DNA of 64,000 nucleotides from Actinoalloteichus hymeniacidonis (GTDB lineage: Bacteria; Actinomycetota; Actinomycetes; Mycobacteriales; Pseudonocardiaceae), in the NCBI RefSeq assembly GCF_014203365.1, contig NZ_JACHIS010000001.1, forward strand, positions 372,001 through 436,000. The letters are read 5' to 3'. Both the position numbers and the translations under genes were made by a program. Under the pieces are notes generated by a model. The model worked only from the letters and a program-made list of their open reading frames with translations, did not search any database and was not told the origin of the DNA. This document shows positions 8,435-18,658 of the stretch, one piece after another (positions within the stretch are counted from its first letter, which is position 1; the number at the start of each line of letters is the position of its first letter).

Positions 8435-9100
8435 CTAGAGCCCCAACTCGCGGGCTCTGCTGCCCGCCTGGAAGCGAGACTCGGCTCCCAACAGCGTCAT
8501 CAGCTCGGCAACGCGACGTCGATACGTGCGCAGGGACAGCCCGGTCCGACGCGCCGCAGTCTCGTCCTTGTTGCCCGCGCGCAGACACCGCAGGATCTCG
8601 CGGCTCTGCTCGGACAGAACCGGTGGCGGCGAGACCACGTACTCGGCCAGCGTGACTCCAGCCGCCCAGCTCGCCTCGAACAACGAATCGATGCCCTCGA
8701 TCAGCTCCGGGGAGCGCACCACCGTGTAGGTGCGTTGACCGGCGATCGGTTTGCTCGCCAGCACCGCCACTCGACGGTCGATCAGAATAGTCTCCACCAG
8801 CGGAGTCGTAGCCGAGATCCGGACCTGGACGCCTTCTTCGGCGGCCGTGCGGATGCGGCGCTCGGCGGCCTTGTCCGCCAGCGCATGCGGGGCGAACAAC
8901 TTGCGGACCGACAGGTCGTCCCGGAACCAGCGCCTGATGCCGTGGATGGGCGAGGCCGTGGATTGTGGGTCGGGAAGGCCTGTCGGGTCGGCCGCCAAAC
9001 AGGCGAAATCGGACTGCGCGTTCCAGAAGAGGTGTCCCGCACGGTCGGCCAGCTCCCGATCACCACGCAGGTGCACGACCTCGTCAGCCTTGTTCGACAT
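8435..9100 (-). CDS. LuxR-type HTH regulator with TrmB-like sensor region
   Basis: A 221-aa protein. The C-terminus has a helix-turn-helix (LSEQSREILRCLRAGNKDETAARRTGLSLRTYRRRVAELMTLL). The middle (RRIRTAAEEGVQVRIS...ETILIDRRVAVLASKPI...AYTVVRSPELIEGIDSLFEASW) resembles the phospholipase-D-like/TrmB C-terminal region found in many actinobacterial LuxR-type regulators. The ATG at 9100 is used because the upstream frame (to 9448) is antisense to the reductase gene. It diverges from the aldo/keto reductase, with 96 bases between, and probably controls it. Confidence 0.8.
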   Translation of the reverse strand: MSNKADEVVHLRGDRELADRAGHLFWNAQSDFACLAADPTGLPDPQSTASPIHGIRRWFRDDLSVRKLFAPHALADKAAERRIRTAAEEGVQVRISATTPLVETILIDRRVAVLASKPIAGQRTYTVVRSPELIEGIDSLFEASWAAGVTLAEYVVSPPPVLSEQSREILRCLRAGNKDETAARRTGLSLRTYRRRVAELMTLLGAESRFQAGSRARELGL

Positions 9101-9196
9101 GGTTCCACTGTTCGCCGAGTCCTTGTCTGCAGTCAACCGTGGCAGCTTGTTGCCAACCGGATGCCGGGCCGGTGGTTTCCGAGCACGCTGGCCGAC

Positions 9197-10075
9197 ATGA
9201 CGACGCAGAACATCGACGCCTCGGCCGCAGGTCACTGGTTGCTGGGCGGCGAGCAGAAGATCAACAGGCTCGGGTTCGGCGCCATGCGACTTCCCGGCCG
9301 CAGCTGGAATGGACCCGCCGTGGATCGCGCTGATGCACTGGCGGTGTTGCAGCGGGCCATCGAACTCGGCGTGGATCACATCGACACCGCCGATTTCTAT
9401 TTCTTCGAGGACAACCACGCCAATGAGCTGATCCACAGCGCATTGCATCCCTATCCGGATAATCTCCTGATCGCGACCAAGGTGGGTCCCAAGCGCGGGT
9501 CGGACGGTGAGCTGCCGAGCGAGGCGGGCCCCGGCGAGCTTCGCGAGCAGGTCGAGCGCAATCTACGGATGTTGGGTCTGGACCGGCTGGACCTGGTGTA
9601 TTTGCGGGTCGGCGGGGCCACCGGACCCGGGGGCGGCTCACTCGCCGACCGGTTCGCCGTGCTCGCCGAAATGCGTGACGAGGGGCTTATCCGGCATCTC
9701 GGGGTAAGCAATGTCGTGCAGGAACAGCTAGCCGAGGCGCAGCGAATCTCGCCGGTCGCGGCGGTGCAGAACCACTACAGCGTGGCCTCGCAGACGGATG
9801 CCGCGCTGCTGAAGACCTGCGCCGAGCAAGGAATCGCGTTCGTGCCCTTCTTCCCACTGGGTGGCGGGTTCAAGGAAGTGCAGAACGAACGGATCAATCG
9901 AGTCGCAGACCGGCATGGAGCAAATTGGGCACAGGTCGCATTGGCCTGGCTGCTGAACAGCTCCCCGGCCATTTTGGCGATTCCCGGGACGGCCTCGGTT
10001 GCTCATCTGACCGAGAACGTCGCCGCAGGCAGCCTCCGGCTCACCGCGACCGACCTGGCCGAACTGACGGCCTGA
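9197..10075 (+). CDS. Aldo/keto reductase family oxidoreductase
   Basis: A 292-aa (alpha/beta)8 NAD(P)H oxidoreductase. INRLGFGAMRLPG, the catalytic Asp/Tyr region HIDTADFYFFEDNHANELI, LLIATKVG (catalytic Lys), IRHLGVSN and the cofactor-binding end AWLLNSSPAILAIPGTASVAHLTENV are present. The position that usually holds the catalytic His (around LVYLRVGG) lacks His, as in some bacterial AKR subfamilies, so activity may be restricted. The ATG at 9197 is the first that opens the family N-terminus. Divergent from the LuxR-type regulator. Confidence 0.88.
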   Translation: MTTQNIDASAAGHWLLGGEQKINRLGFGAMRLPGRSWNGPAVDRADALAVLQRAIELGVDHIDTADFYFFEDNHANELIHSALHPYPDNLLIATKVGPKRGSDGELPSEAGPGELREQVERNLRMLGLDRLDLVYLRVGGATGPGGGSLADRFAVLAEMRDEGLIRHLGVSNVVQEQLAEAQRISPVAAVQNHYSVASQTDAALLKTCAEQGIAFVPFFPLGGGFKEVQNERINRVADRHGANWAQVALAWLLNSSPAILAIPGTASVAHLTENVAAGSLRLTATDLAELTA

Positions 10076-10086
10076 TCAACCGCGTA

Positions 10087-10130
10087 CGCCCGGCCGGGGC
10101 AACGGATGAGCCGTGCGAACCGGCCGGGCG
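10087..10130. terminator. Hairpin between convergent reductase and AAA genes
   Basis: CGCCCGGCCGG (10087-10097) and CCGGCCGGGCG (10120-10130) are perfect 11-bp arms lying between the two converging stops, with no T-run. Probable bidirectional terminator. Confidence 0.65.
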
Positions 10131-10139
10131 GAACGGAGA

Positions 10140-12485
10140 TCAGTGCTGGGCTGCGGCGTAGGCCTCCAACGAGGCCAGCTGCGCCGGATCCAGGGAGGGC
10201 CGGACCGCCTTACGCGCGGTGTCCAGGTGATCGCCGGTGACCTCGGCGGCCGCCAGGTCCTCCCGCATCGCGGTCAGCGCCGCCTCCCGGATCAACGCCG
10301 TGCAGTCGGCCGCGGAGTAACCCGACAGCTCGGCCGCCAGAGCGGTCAGGTCGACGTCCTCGGCCAGCGGGGTGTTCTTCGAGGCCGAGGCCAGGATGGC
10401 CGCCCGGGCCTCGGTGTCCGGCGGCGGAACGTAGACCATCCGCTCCAGTCTGCCCGGCCGCAGCAGCGCCGGGTCGATCAGCTCCGGGCGGTTGGTGGCC
10501 GCGACCACCACGACCTCCCGCAGCGGTTGCACGCCATCGAGTTCGGTCAGCAACGCGGCGACCACTCGATCGGCGACTCCGCTGTCACCGGACTGGCCCC
10601 GGCGTGGCGCGAGGGCGTCGACCTCGTCGAGGAACACCAAGGCCGGTGCGGCCTCGGCGGCGCGGTGGAACAGCTCGCGCACCGCACGCTCCGATTCGCC
10701 CACCCACTTGTCGAGTAGTTCGGCGCCCTTGACGGAGAGCACATTGAGCGCGCCGGTGCCTGCCAACGCTCGCACCAGGAAGGTCTTCCCACAGCCGGGC
10801 GGGCCGTACAACAACACGCCGCGCGGCGGTTTGACGCCGAGCCGGGCGAAGGAATCCGGGTATTGCAGCGGCCACAGTACCGCCTCGGTGAGCGACTGCT
10901 TGGTCTCGGCCATATCGCCGACGTCGTCCAAGGTCAGCCCGCCGGTCTGCAGGGAATCGGTGGTCGACATCGCGATCGGGCGGACGGTGCGCAGCGCGTC
11001 GAGGAGGTCCTGCTGTGCGATGCGCGGGCCCTCGTCCACTCCGGAATCCGCCTCCGGATGCCGCAGCGCGGCCTGCACGGCCGCATCCCGGCGCAGCGCG
11101 ACCAGATCGGCGGCGACGAAACCTGGGGTGCGTTCGGCGATCACCGGAAGCTCGATGTCGTCGGCGGTGGGAACGTCGCGCAGCAACATACGCAGCTGTT
11201 CGGCCCTGGTCCGCGCGTCCGGCGGGGCCAGGCTCAGCTCGCGGTCGAGTAGGTCGGTGGTGCGCAAGCGCGGGTCGACCGATTCGGGGTGTGAGCTGGT
11301 CGCGATCAGCGTCACCTTGGCGAGCCCGCTGATATCGCTCAACGCATCGAGCACGACGGTGGCCAGCGGCGTCGGGTTCGTCGCGGGCAGCAGCGCCTCC
11401 GCGTCGGTGATCAGCAACACCACCGGCCTGCCCTGATTGGCGATAGCGCGCACCGAGGCCGTCGCATCGTGCACCCGTTGGGACGCCGCGCCTGCCTCGA
11501 TCGCCACCACACTGGGCGCGGAGAGCTCGATGAGTTCGGCGTTGACGCTCTTGGTGACCGAGCGGACCAGGGTGGCCTTGCCGACGCCCTCGGGACCGGT
11601 CACCAGGACACCCAACTTGGGCTGAGCCCCCAGTCTGGTGAGCAGCTCCGGTCGATTGATCGTGAGCCGCAGCCACTCGCCCAGCAACTTCGCCGCACTC
11701 TGGGCGCCGATGAGGTCGTCGACCGGCGGCGGTTCCTCTTGGACGGACTCCGCCTCCGTGCCGGGGGAGACCACGACCCCGTCGATGACCCCGGAGGTTC
11801 CGGCGTGCGCGGCGGCTCCGTGCGGCCCCGCCGCTACCGGCCCGGCGGCGGCCGCCAGGCCCGCGCCACCCGCGCCCGCCCGAGCCGCCTGCACGGCTCC
11901 GGCGGCGGCCGCTGCGGGCGAACCATCGCGCCACGACACCACCGTCGAGGGCTGCACGGCCACCGCGCCGGGCGGATCGACCGAGGTCACCGTCAGCAGT
12001 TCGTTGGTCCAGGTCAACCCGATGGCGCCCGAGAGTCTGCGCCGCGCATCGGACACGTTCACGCCTGCGGGCGGGGCGAGGTCCTGCGGCAGCAGCGACA
12101 CCGAATCGCCCTGGCTGATCACCTTGCCCATCAACGCCAACCGCACCGTCTCCGGCGGGAGCGAGATCGTCGCGAGCCGGGAGCCCGCGACGGTGACCGA
12201 CCGCGCCGCGACGACCTCGACCGGGGCCACCACCACCTCGGCGCCCTCGGCGAGTCCCAGATTGTTCAGGGTGACGTCGTCGACCAGCACCACGCCCGGT
12301 CCGGTATTGCCCGCCGTACCGGGTTCGATGGCCGCCGCGAGGGCGGCGGTGACCCTGGCACCGGTGAGTCGGACCGCATCCCAGGCACGCAGGCCCAACG
12401 CATCCAGTACTTCGCGGTGCAGACGGACGACGCCTCGGCGGGTGTCCAACGCGGATGGCGAGATTCTCGTGGTCAGCGTGATCAC
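10140..12485 (-). CDS. CDC48/VAT-like AAA ATPase with two AAA modules
   Basis: A 781-aa protein: an N-terminal CDC48-N-like barrel (LTTRISPSALDTRRGVVRLH...LGLRAWDAVRLTG), a Pro/Ala/Gly-rich linker, then two AAA modules. D1 has Walker A GPEGVGKATLVR but its Walker B reads LLITDAEAL, lacking the catalytic Glu. D2 is intact (GPPGCGKTFLVR, LVFLDEVDALAPRRG, the second region of homology with ATNRPELIDPALLRPGR). It matches what I recall of M. tuberculosis Rv0435c. The GTG at 12485 precedes the family start and has GGTGGGG upstream. Probable protein-unfolding role; partner unknown. Confidence 0.9.
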   Translation of the reverse strand: MITLTTRISPSALDTRRGVVRLHREVLDALGLRAWDAVRLTGARVTAALAAAIEPGTAGNTGPGVVLVDDVTLNNLGLAEGAEVVVAPVEVVAARSVTVAGSRLATISLPPETVRLALMGKVISQGDSVSLLPQDLAPPAGVNVSDARRRLSGAIGLTWTNELLTVTSVDPPGAVAVQPSTVVSWRDGSPAAAAAGAVQAARAGAGGAGLAAAAGPVAAGPHGAAAHAGTSGVIDGVVVSPGTEAESVQEEPPPVDDLIGAQSAAKLLGEWLRLTINRPELLTRLGAQPKLGVLVTGPEGVGKATLVRSVTKSVNAELIELSAPSVVAIEAGAASQRVHDATASVRAIANQGRPVVLLITDAEALLPATNPTPLATVVLDALSDISGLAKVTLIATSSHPESVDPRLRTTDLLDRELSLAPPDARTRAEQLRMLLRDVPTADDIELPVIAERTPGFVAADLVALRRDAAVQAALRHPEADSGVDEGPRIAQQDLLDALRTVRPIAMSTTDSLQTGGLTLDDVGDMAETKQSLTEAVLWPLQYPDSFARLGVKPPRGVLLYGPPGCGKTFLVRALAGTGALNVLSVKGAELLDKWVGESERAVRELFHRAAEAAPALVFLDEVDALAPRRGQSGDSGVADRVVAALLTELDGVQPLREVVVVAATNRPELIDPALLRPGRLERMVYVPPPDTEARAAILASASKNTPLAEDVDLTALAAELSGYSAADCTALIREAALTAMREDLAAAEVTGDHLDTARKAVRPSLDPAQLASLEAYAAAQH

Positions 12486-12918
12486 ACGCCCCACCCTACG
12501 GTCGTCGACGACGGGCCGGGTCGGTTCGACCCGAAGCTCGCGGTGCAAGGCCGCCGATCGATACATAGCGGTCACCGAACGCGGTAAACCGAATAAATGA
12601 TCTTGAAATGAAAGCGATCCGGCTCGGATGGGCCAGGGCCGAAATGGAACCGTGCGCCCCCCGACGGCACACGGTCCCATTCTCGACTTCTGGCAGGCTT
12701 CTCGTCGCCGCGCCCGAACCCAGTCGACGAGTAGCGCCTCGCCTCGGCATCGATCACCCAGCCCAATGGTGATCGAGATAGGCCCAACCTTCGAAGGTGA
12801 AGGCCTCGGCGCGACTGCCTAGGACGATCATTCCACGTCCACCCCCGGCATTGCTAGAGATCAATGCCGAGGCGTGATGGAACCGGTACGGTCGGTGATA
12901 CCAATGATGCGGTATCGA
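12486..12918. other. 433-bp non-coding stretch
   Basis: This gap carries the promoter of the AAA ATPase gene on the minus strand (TTTACC and TGTATC hexamers 17 bases apart around 12.55 kb are candidates) and, at the other end, a hairpin behind glsB. Short reading frames exist on both strands but none has a convincing start site or family resemblance. Confidence 0.6.
12846..12869 (-). terminator. Hairpin downstream of glsB-like gene
   Basis: CGGCATTG and CAATGCCG form an 8-bp stem around an 8-base loop, 50 bases past the stop of the minus-strand membrane-protein gene. There is no clear T-run. Confidence 0.5.
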
Positions 12919-13185
12919 TCAGTGTCGTCTGCCGGTGACCAGCCGTATCAGGGCCACCAGCACGATCGCGCCAAGGATGGCGATGCCGAGACTGGCGAAG
13001 TCGAATTCGAAGTTCACCTCTTGGCCCGTGATCAGTTGGTAACCGAGACCGCCCAACGCCGCACCGACCACGCCGGTTAACACACTGACCAGACAGCCTT
13101 GGGATCTGCGGTCCTTGCCGCCGACGACGACATTGGCCGCCCAACCCGCTATCGCGCCGAAGAAGATCCAGGAGAGCACGCCCAT
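12919..13185 (-). CDS. GlsB/YeaQ/YmgE family stress membrane protein
   Basis: An 88-aa protein that is almost all membrane: MGVLSWIFFGAIAGWAANVVVGG, then CLVSVLTGVVGAALGGLGY and LGIAILGAIVLVALIRLVTG, the three-helix 'transglycosylase-associated' family. The start lies 10 bases after the moeA stop on the same strand, so it is probably the second gene of a moeA operon. It is an acid/stress-associated family in other bacteria; no enzymatic role is established. Confidence 0.88.
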   Translation of the reverse strand: MGVLSWIFFGAIAGWAANVVVGGKDRRSQGCLVSVLTGVVGAALGGLGYQLITGQEVNFEFDFASLGIAILGAIVLVALIRLVTGRRH

Positions 13186-13195
13186 GGCGCCGACT

Positions 13196-14473
13196 CTACT
13201 GTCGCCCGGATCCGGGCACGGAACGGTTCTGCGGGTCGTCCAGCAGCCATACCGTCACCGCGCTGCCCGGATCGACCGAAATCGTGGATTCCGGGATCTC
13301 CAACAGGCAGTTCGACTCCGCCATCGCGGACAACAGATGCGATCCCTGTGCCCCGAGCACACGGACCACCCCGGTGTCGAAGTGGTACCGGCCTCGGCGG
13401 AATTGCCGCTTGCCCGCAGGCGAACGAAGGGCCTGCCCGTCCAGGGTCGCGGAGGTCGTCGGTCGGTGCACCTCGCGGAAACCGGAGGCAGCCAGCAGGG
13501 CCGGCCGGACGAAGACCTCGAAAGACACCAGCGCGCTGACGGGATTGCCCGGCAGGGTGATCACGGGAACGCCCCGGTAGGTGCCCGCGCCCTGCGGCAT
13601 GCCCGGTTGCATCGCGACCTTGCGGAACTCCACGCCCTGCCCGGTCAACGCATCCTTGACCACCTCGTACGCCCCGGCGCTCACGCCGCCGGTGGTCAGC
13701 AGCAGGTCCACCTCCGCCAGATACGGGTCGACGGCGGCCCGGAACTCCTCGACGTCGTCGGGCACGATCCGCAGGCGCGTCGCGATCCCGCCCGCCTCGC
13801 GCACGGCGGCGGCCAACATCACGCCGTTGGACTCATAGATCCGGCCTGCTTCCAACGGGCGTCCCGGTTCGGTGAGCTCCGATCCGGTCGACAACACCAG
13901 CACCCGTGGCTTGCGGTGCACCGGCAGTTCGGCGATACCCAGCGCGGCGGCCACACCGATCCGCGCCGCGCTCAGCCGATCGCCCGCCCTGGCCACGAGC
14001 TCGCCGAGCTCGACATCGCTGCCTGCCCTGCGCAAGTGCTTGCCCGCCTCGATCGGCGCGTGGATCTCGACCCGGTCGACCCCGCCGTCGGTAGCCTCCA
14101 CCGGGATCACGGCCTCGGTGCCTGCGGGCAGCAGTGCGCCGGTCATGATCCGATGCGCCTGGCCGCGTTGCAGGGCGGGTGCGTCACCGCGACCGGCCGG
14201 GATGTCCTCGACGACCGGCAGCGTCACCGGGGTGGCCTCGCCCGCGCCCGCGATGTCGGCGCAGTGCACGGCATAGCCGTCCATGGCGGAGTTGTCGAAG
14301 GGCGGCAACGGGATCGGCGCCGTCACATCGGCGGCCAATGCCGAACCGAGACAATCCTCGACGGGCAGTCGTTGTATCTCGGTGCGGCTCAACAGCGCCG
14401 CCACCTCGGCTTGATGTGCGGCCACGGGTACCAGCTCGACGGCGACTCTGGGTTGTCTCGACACACCGGTCAT
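13196..14473 (-). CDS. moeA: Molybdopterin molybdenumtransferase
   Basis: A 425-aa enzyme that inserts molybdate into adenylylated molybdopterin, the last step of Moco synthesis. Motifs are PPFDNSAMDGYAV, the MPT-binding-like LSTGSELTEPGRPLEAGRIYESN (split here for brevity), TTGGVSAGAYEVVK, MQPGMPQG and LPGNPVSALVSFEVFVRP, followed by the C-terminal beta-barrel domain. Length fits MoeA. The ATG at 14473 opens MTGVSRQPRVAVE; a GTG eight codons earlier is possible. The remaining Moco genes are 29 kb away (43.6-48.2 kb). Confidence 0.93.
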   Translation of the reverse strand: MTGVSRQPRVAVELVPVAAHQAEVAALLSRTEIQRLPVEDCLGSALAADVTAPIPLPPFDNSAMDGYAVHCADIAGAGEATPVTLPVVEDIPAGRGDAPALQRGQAHRIMTGALLPAGTEAVIPVEATDGGVDRVEIHAPIEAGKHLRRAGSDVELGELVARAGDRLSAARIGVAAALGIAELPVHRKPRVLVLSTGSELTEPGRPLEAGRIYESNGVMLAAAVREAGGIATRLRIVPDDVEEFRAAVDPYLAEVDLLLTTGGVSAGAYEVVKDALTGQGVEFRKVAMQPGMPQGAGTYRGVPVITLPGNPVSALVSFEVFVRPALLAASGFREVHRPTTSATLDGQALRSPAGKRQFRRGRYHFDTGVVRVLGAQGSHLLSAMAESNCLLEIPESTISVDPGSAVTVWLLDDPQNRSVPGSGRQ

Positions 14474-14560
14474 CCTGCCGCTGATGACATGCCACACTGC
14501 CTGCCGACCTGCCACTGGCGGGTCGCGGGGCCCAAACCGCGCGTTCACAGGAGGTAAACG

Positions 14561-15196
14561 GTGCAGGTCGTGACCCGCCACGCGCCGTCTTTCGGAGTGG
14601 CCAGGCTGGTTCTCGGGCCGGGCGAACAGGTCAGAAGCCGGGTCGGCGCGATGATGGCGACCAGCTACGGCGTCGCGGTTCGGCCCAAGGTGGGGAGCAA
14701 GGCCCCGAACAGACAACTGGGGGGTGCGCCGCCCGCAGCCGAGTACGCCGCTCCCAACATCGGCGGCTGGGTCGACGTCACCGCTGATCGGGCGGGCGAA
14801 CTGCACATCGTGGAGCTTGCGGGGCCGCCCGGCTGGTGTATTCGACGCGAGGTGTGGCTGGCCGCCTCGGCCAATGTCGCGCTGGCGGGCCAATCGCCCC
14901 TGTTGCGGTCGGTTCTCGGTTCCGACGACGGATTCCTGTTGCACTCGGTGGGTGCGGGGACACTCGTGCTGGCCTGTTTCGGAATGCTGGACGTGGTGAA
15001 TCTGAAGGTGGGCGAGGCGGTGACCTTGGACACCGGACACATCGTCGGTTTCCGAGAGGGCGCGCAGATTCGGGTGCGTGCGCTGAGCCAATCGGGGACG
15101 CAGTCGATGCGAACGGGGGAGGGGCTCGTCGCCGACTTCGCCGGACCGGCGCAGATTCTCACTCAGACCCGAAACGCGCGTACGGTGAGCCCCTGA
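14561..15196 (+). CDS. AIM24-family (TIGR00266-like) protein
   Basis: A 211-aa beta-rich protein. GTG at 14561 with an ideal AGGAGGT (14549-14555) five bases before it. Segments such as PLLRSVLGSDDGFLLHSVGAGTLVLACFGML and LKVGEAVTLDTGHIVGFREG are typical of AIM24/TIGR00266 proteins, a double beta-helix family of unknown bacterial function. Divergent from moeA; followed after 108 bases by a protein kinase gene on the same strand, but nothing shows a functional link. Confidence 0.8.
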   Translation: MQVVTRHAPSFGVARLVLGPGEQVRSRVGAMMATSYGVAVRPKVGSKAPNRQLGGAPPAAEYAAPNIGGWVDVTADRAGELHIVELAGPPGWCIRREVWLAASANVALAGQSPLLRSVLGSDDGFLLHSVGAGTLVLACFGMLDVVNLKVGEAVTLDTGHIVGFREGAQIRVRALSQSGTQSMRTGEGLVADFAGPAQILTQTRNARTVSP

Positions 15197-15304
15197 CGGT
15201 CGGCCACATCACCGGGTGTCTCTGCGAGGCTGCACGCGCGGGGACGGTGATCAGCTTCGGCAACTGTCCACGGATCACATTCACCGAGCGTTAGGCTGCT
15301 TTTC

Positions 15305-16567
15305 GTGTCGGAGGACCTCACCGGGCGTCGTTTGGGCCACTACAGAATCACCGGCGTGCTGGGCCGCGGTGGTATGAGCGTGATGTATCGGGCGACCGAT
15401 GAGCGGCTGGGCCGCAAGGTCGCGTTGAAGGTGATTGCGGAACACCTTTCCGGCGATGGCGAGTTTCGCGAGCGTTTTGTCGACGAGGCACGCAATACCT
15501 CCGCGATCGACCACGCACACGTGGTTCCGCTGTATGACTTCGGCGAGGTCGACGGCCTGCTCTATATCGCGATGCGGCTCGTCGACGGCGCCGATCTCGC
15601 GGACAAGATCAAGGACGGCCCGCTGTCGCCCGCCCGCTGTCTCGACCTGCTCGGACAGGTGGCCGAGGCGCTGGACATGCTCAACGGTCGCGGCCTGGTG
15701 CACCTGGACATCAAGCCCGCCAACGTCCTGGTGACCAGCAGGGAATCCTCCGGGGAACACGTCTATCTCGGTGACTTCGGTCTGACCCGGCGTGGCGCGA
15801 CCGGCCACCGCACCCAGGGCGGTGACTTCCTCGGCTCGCCGACCTACGCGGCGCCGGAACACCTGCGGGGCGAGCCGGTCGACCCGAGGACCGATGGCTA
15901 TTCGCTCGCCTGCGTGCTCTTCGCCTGTCTGACCGGCAGGCCGCCCTATCGCGGGCAGGTCTCCGAGGTCATCGAGGGGCATCTGGCCAAGGAGGTCCCC
16001 GCGGTGACCTCGGTCGTCGCACTGCCGCCCGCCATCGACGACGTGCTGCGGCGGGGGATGAACAAGGACCCCAAGCAGCGCTACGCGAACTGCCGGGAGC
16101 TGATCGCCGCGGCCCGGACCGCGTTGGCCTCCGCGCCGAGGCCCAACCAACCGCCTGTGCCTGCCGGACCCGACACGGGAGCCCGGCCCGCCCTGACCCA
16201 CGCCGGTCCCGTCGCCGGGCCGGGACAACAGCAGTGGGGGCCGCAGGGTTTCCCGTCGAATCCGCCGCCGGGACCGCAGTATCCGGGTGGCTCGTCCCAT
16301 GCCGAGCCGATGCGGTTGCGGCCTCCGTCGCCCGCCCAGTCGGCGGCGAGCTTCACGGGGCAGCGTGGCGGTGGGAACCGATGGCTGCTGCCAATCCTGG
16401 TCGGCTCGGTGGTGTTGGCCATCGTGATCCTGATCATCGTGGCTATCAACGGTGCCAACAGTTCGAGCTCGGGACTGGCGGAGGTGACCGCGCAGGTCGT
16501 GGGCGCAGCCACCTCGACGGTCGAGCAAACCTCCGCGTCCGCTGTGGCCGGGCTCACCAGGGGCTGA
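15305..16567 (+). CDS. Membrane-anchored Ser/Thr protein kinase (PknB type)
   Basis: A 420-aa Hanks-type kinase. The Gly-rich loop GRGGMSVMY (20-28), VALKV with catalytic K42, HLDIKPANVL (133-142, HLD instead of HRD, with catalytic D135), DFG (157-159) and APE (183-185) are all present. The kinase ends near residue 275 and is followed by a Pro/Gly-rich linker, one membrane helix (about 361-382) and a short Ser/Thr-rich exterior tail of about 40 residues without PASTA repeats, so the extracellular sensor is minimal. GTG start at 15305. Confidence 0.92.
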   Translation: MSEDLTGRRLGHYRITGVLGRGGMSVMYRATDERLGRKVALKVIAEHLSGDGEFRERFVDEARNTSAIDHAHVVPLYDFGEVDGLLYIAMRLVDGADLADKIKDGPLSPARCLDLLGQVAEALDMLNGRGLVHLDIKPANVLVTSRESSGEHVYLGDFGLTRRGATGHRTQGGDFLGSPTYAAPEHLRGEPVDPRTDGYSLACVLFACLTGRPPYRGQVSEVIEGHLAKEVPAVTSVVALPPAIDDVLRRGMNKDPKQRYANCRELIAAARTALASAPRPNQPPVPAGPDTGARPALTHAGPVAGPGQQQWGPQGFPSNPPPGPQYPGGSSHAEPMRLRPPSPAQSAASFTGQRGGGNRWLLPILVGSVVLAIVILIIVAINGANSSSSGLAEVTAQVVGAATSTVEQTSASAVAGLTRG

Positions 16568-16659
16568 TCGTCTCGGGCTCTCGCCGATCGCTGCGGTGGC
16601 AGCGGCTGCGCCACGGGGCCGGGTGTGTCGTCGCGGGTGGGTGATCGACGATCATCTGC

Positions 16660-16686
16660 CTTGCACTCACTCGGCGGGAGTGCTAA
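16660..16686. promoter_or_regulatory. CIRCE element 1 (HrcA operator), overlapping a promoter
   Basis: CTTGCACTC-N9-GAGTGCTAA matches CIRCE (TTAGCACTC-N9-GAGTGCTAA) with an intact right arm and a 7/9 left arm. TTGCAC (16661-16666) and TAAAAA (16684-16689), 17 bases apart, look like -35/-10 boxes overlapping this operator, so HrcA binding would block polymerase at groEL. Confidence 0.85.
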
Positions 16687-16694
16687 AAACGGTT

Positions 16695-16721
16695 TTGGCA
16701 CTCGGTGCTTCTGAGTGCCAA
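16695..16721. promoter_or_regulatory. CIRCE element 2 (HrcA operator)
   Basis: TTGGCACTC-N9-GAGTGCCAA is a perfect 9-9-9 inverted repeat with the CIRCE core GCACTC/GAGTGC; the outer AA/TT pair is changed symmetrically to G/C. It lies nine bases after CIRCE 1 and about 150 bases before the groEL start. Confidence 0.85.
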
Positions 16722-16736
16722 AGGTCGGGTCGGTGA

Positions 16737-18491
<1,755 letters not shown>

Positions 18492-18524
18492 TCCATCGCT
18501 GACGCGCACGACTGCACGACACAG

Positions 18525-18550
18525 GGCGGCCCCGCATTCGCGGGGCCGCC
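18525..18550 (+). terminator. groEL terminator
   Basis: GGCGGCCCCGC-ATTC-GCGGGGCCGCC is a perfect 11-bp stem with a 4-base loop followed by TTCGTC, 34 bases after the groEL stop. Confidence 0.9.
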
Positions 18551-18658
18551 TTCGTCATGTCCGAACCGATTTCAACCGCCGACACCGACCGGCGAGACAG
18601 CGCATGTCGTGCGGACCGGCCCGGCTGGGAACAGTGCCGAGTCGTGTGGAGTCCGCGA

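Noticed and set aside
7865-9196. Plus-strand frame joined in front of the aldo/keto reductase
   Set aside because: It is antisense to pyrD and the LuxR-type regulator, and the reductase homology begins only at the ATG at 9197.
12628-12822. 64-codon plus-strand frame in the gap upstream of the AAA ATPase gene
   Set aside because: Start has no ribosome binding site, the sequence has no family likeness, and the region is better explained as promoter DNA.
13115-14557. 480-codon plus-strand frame opposite moeA
   Set aside because: Shadow of moeA; moeA has all family motifs and the shadow is His/Arg/Gln-rich without any.
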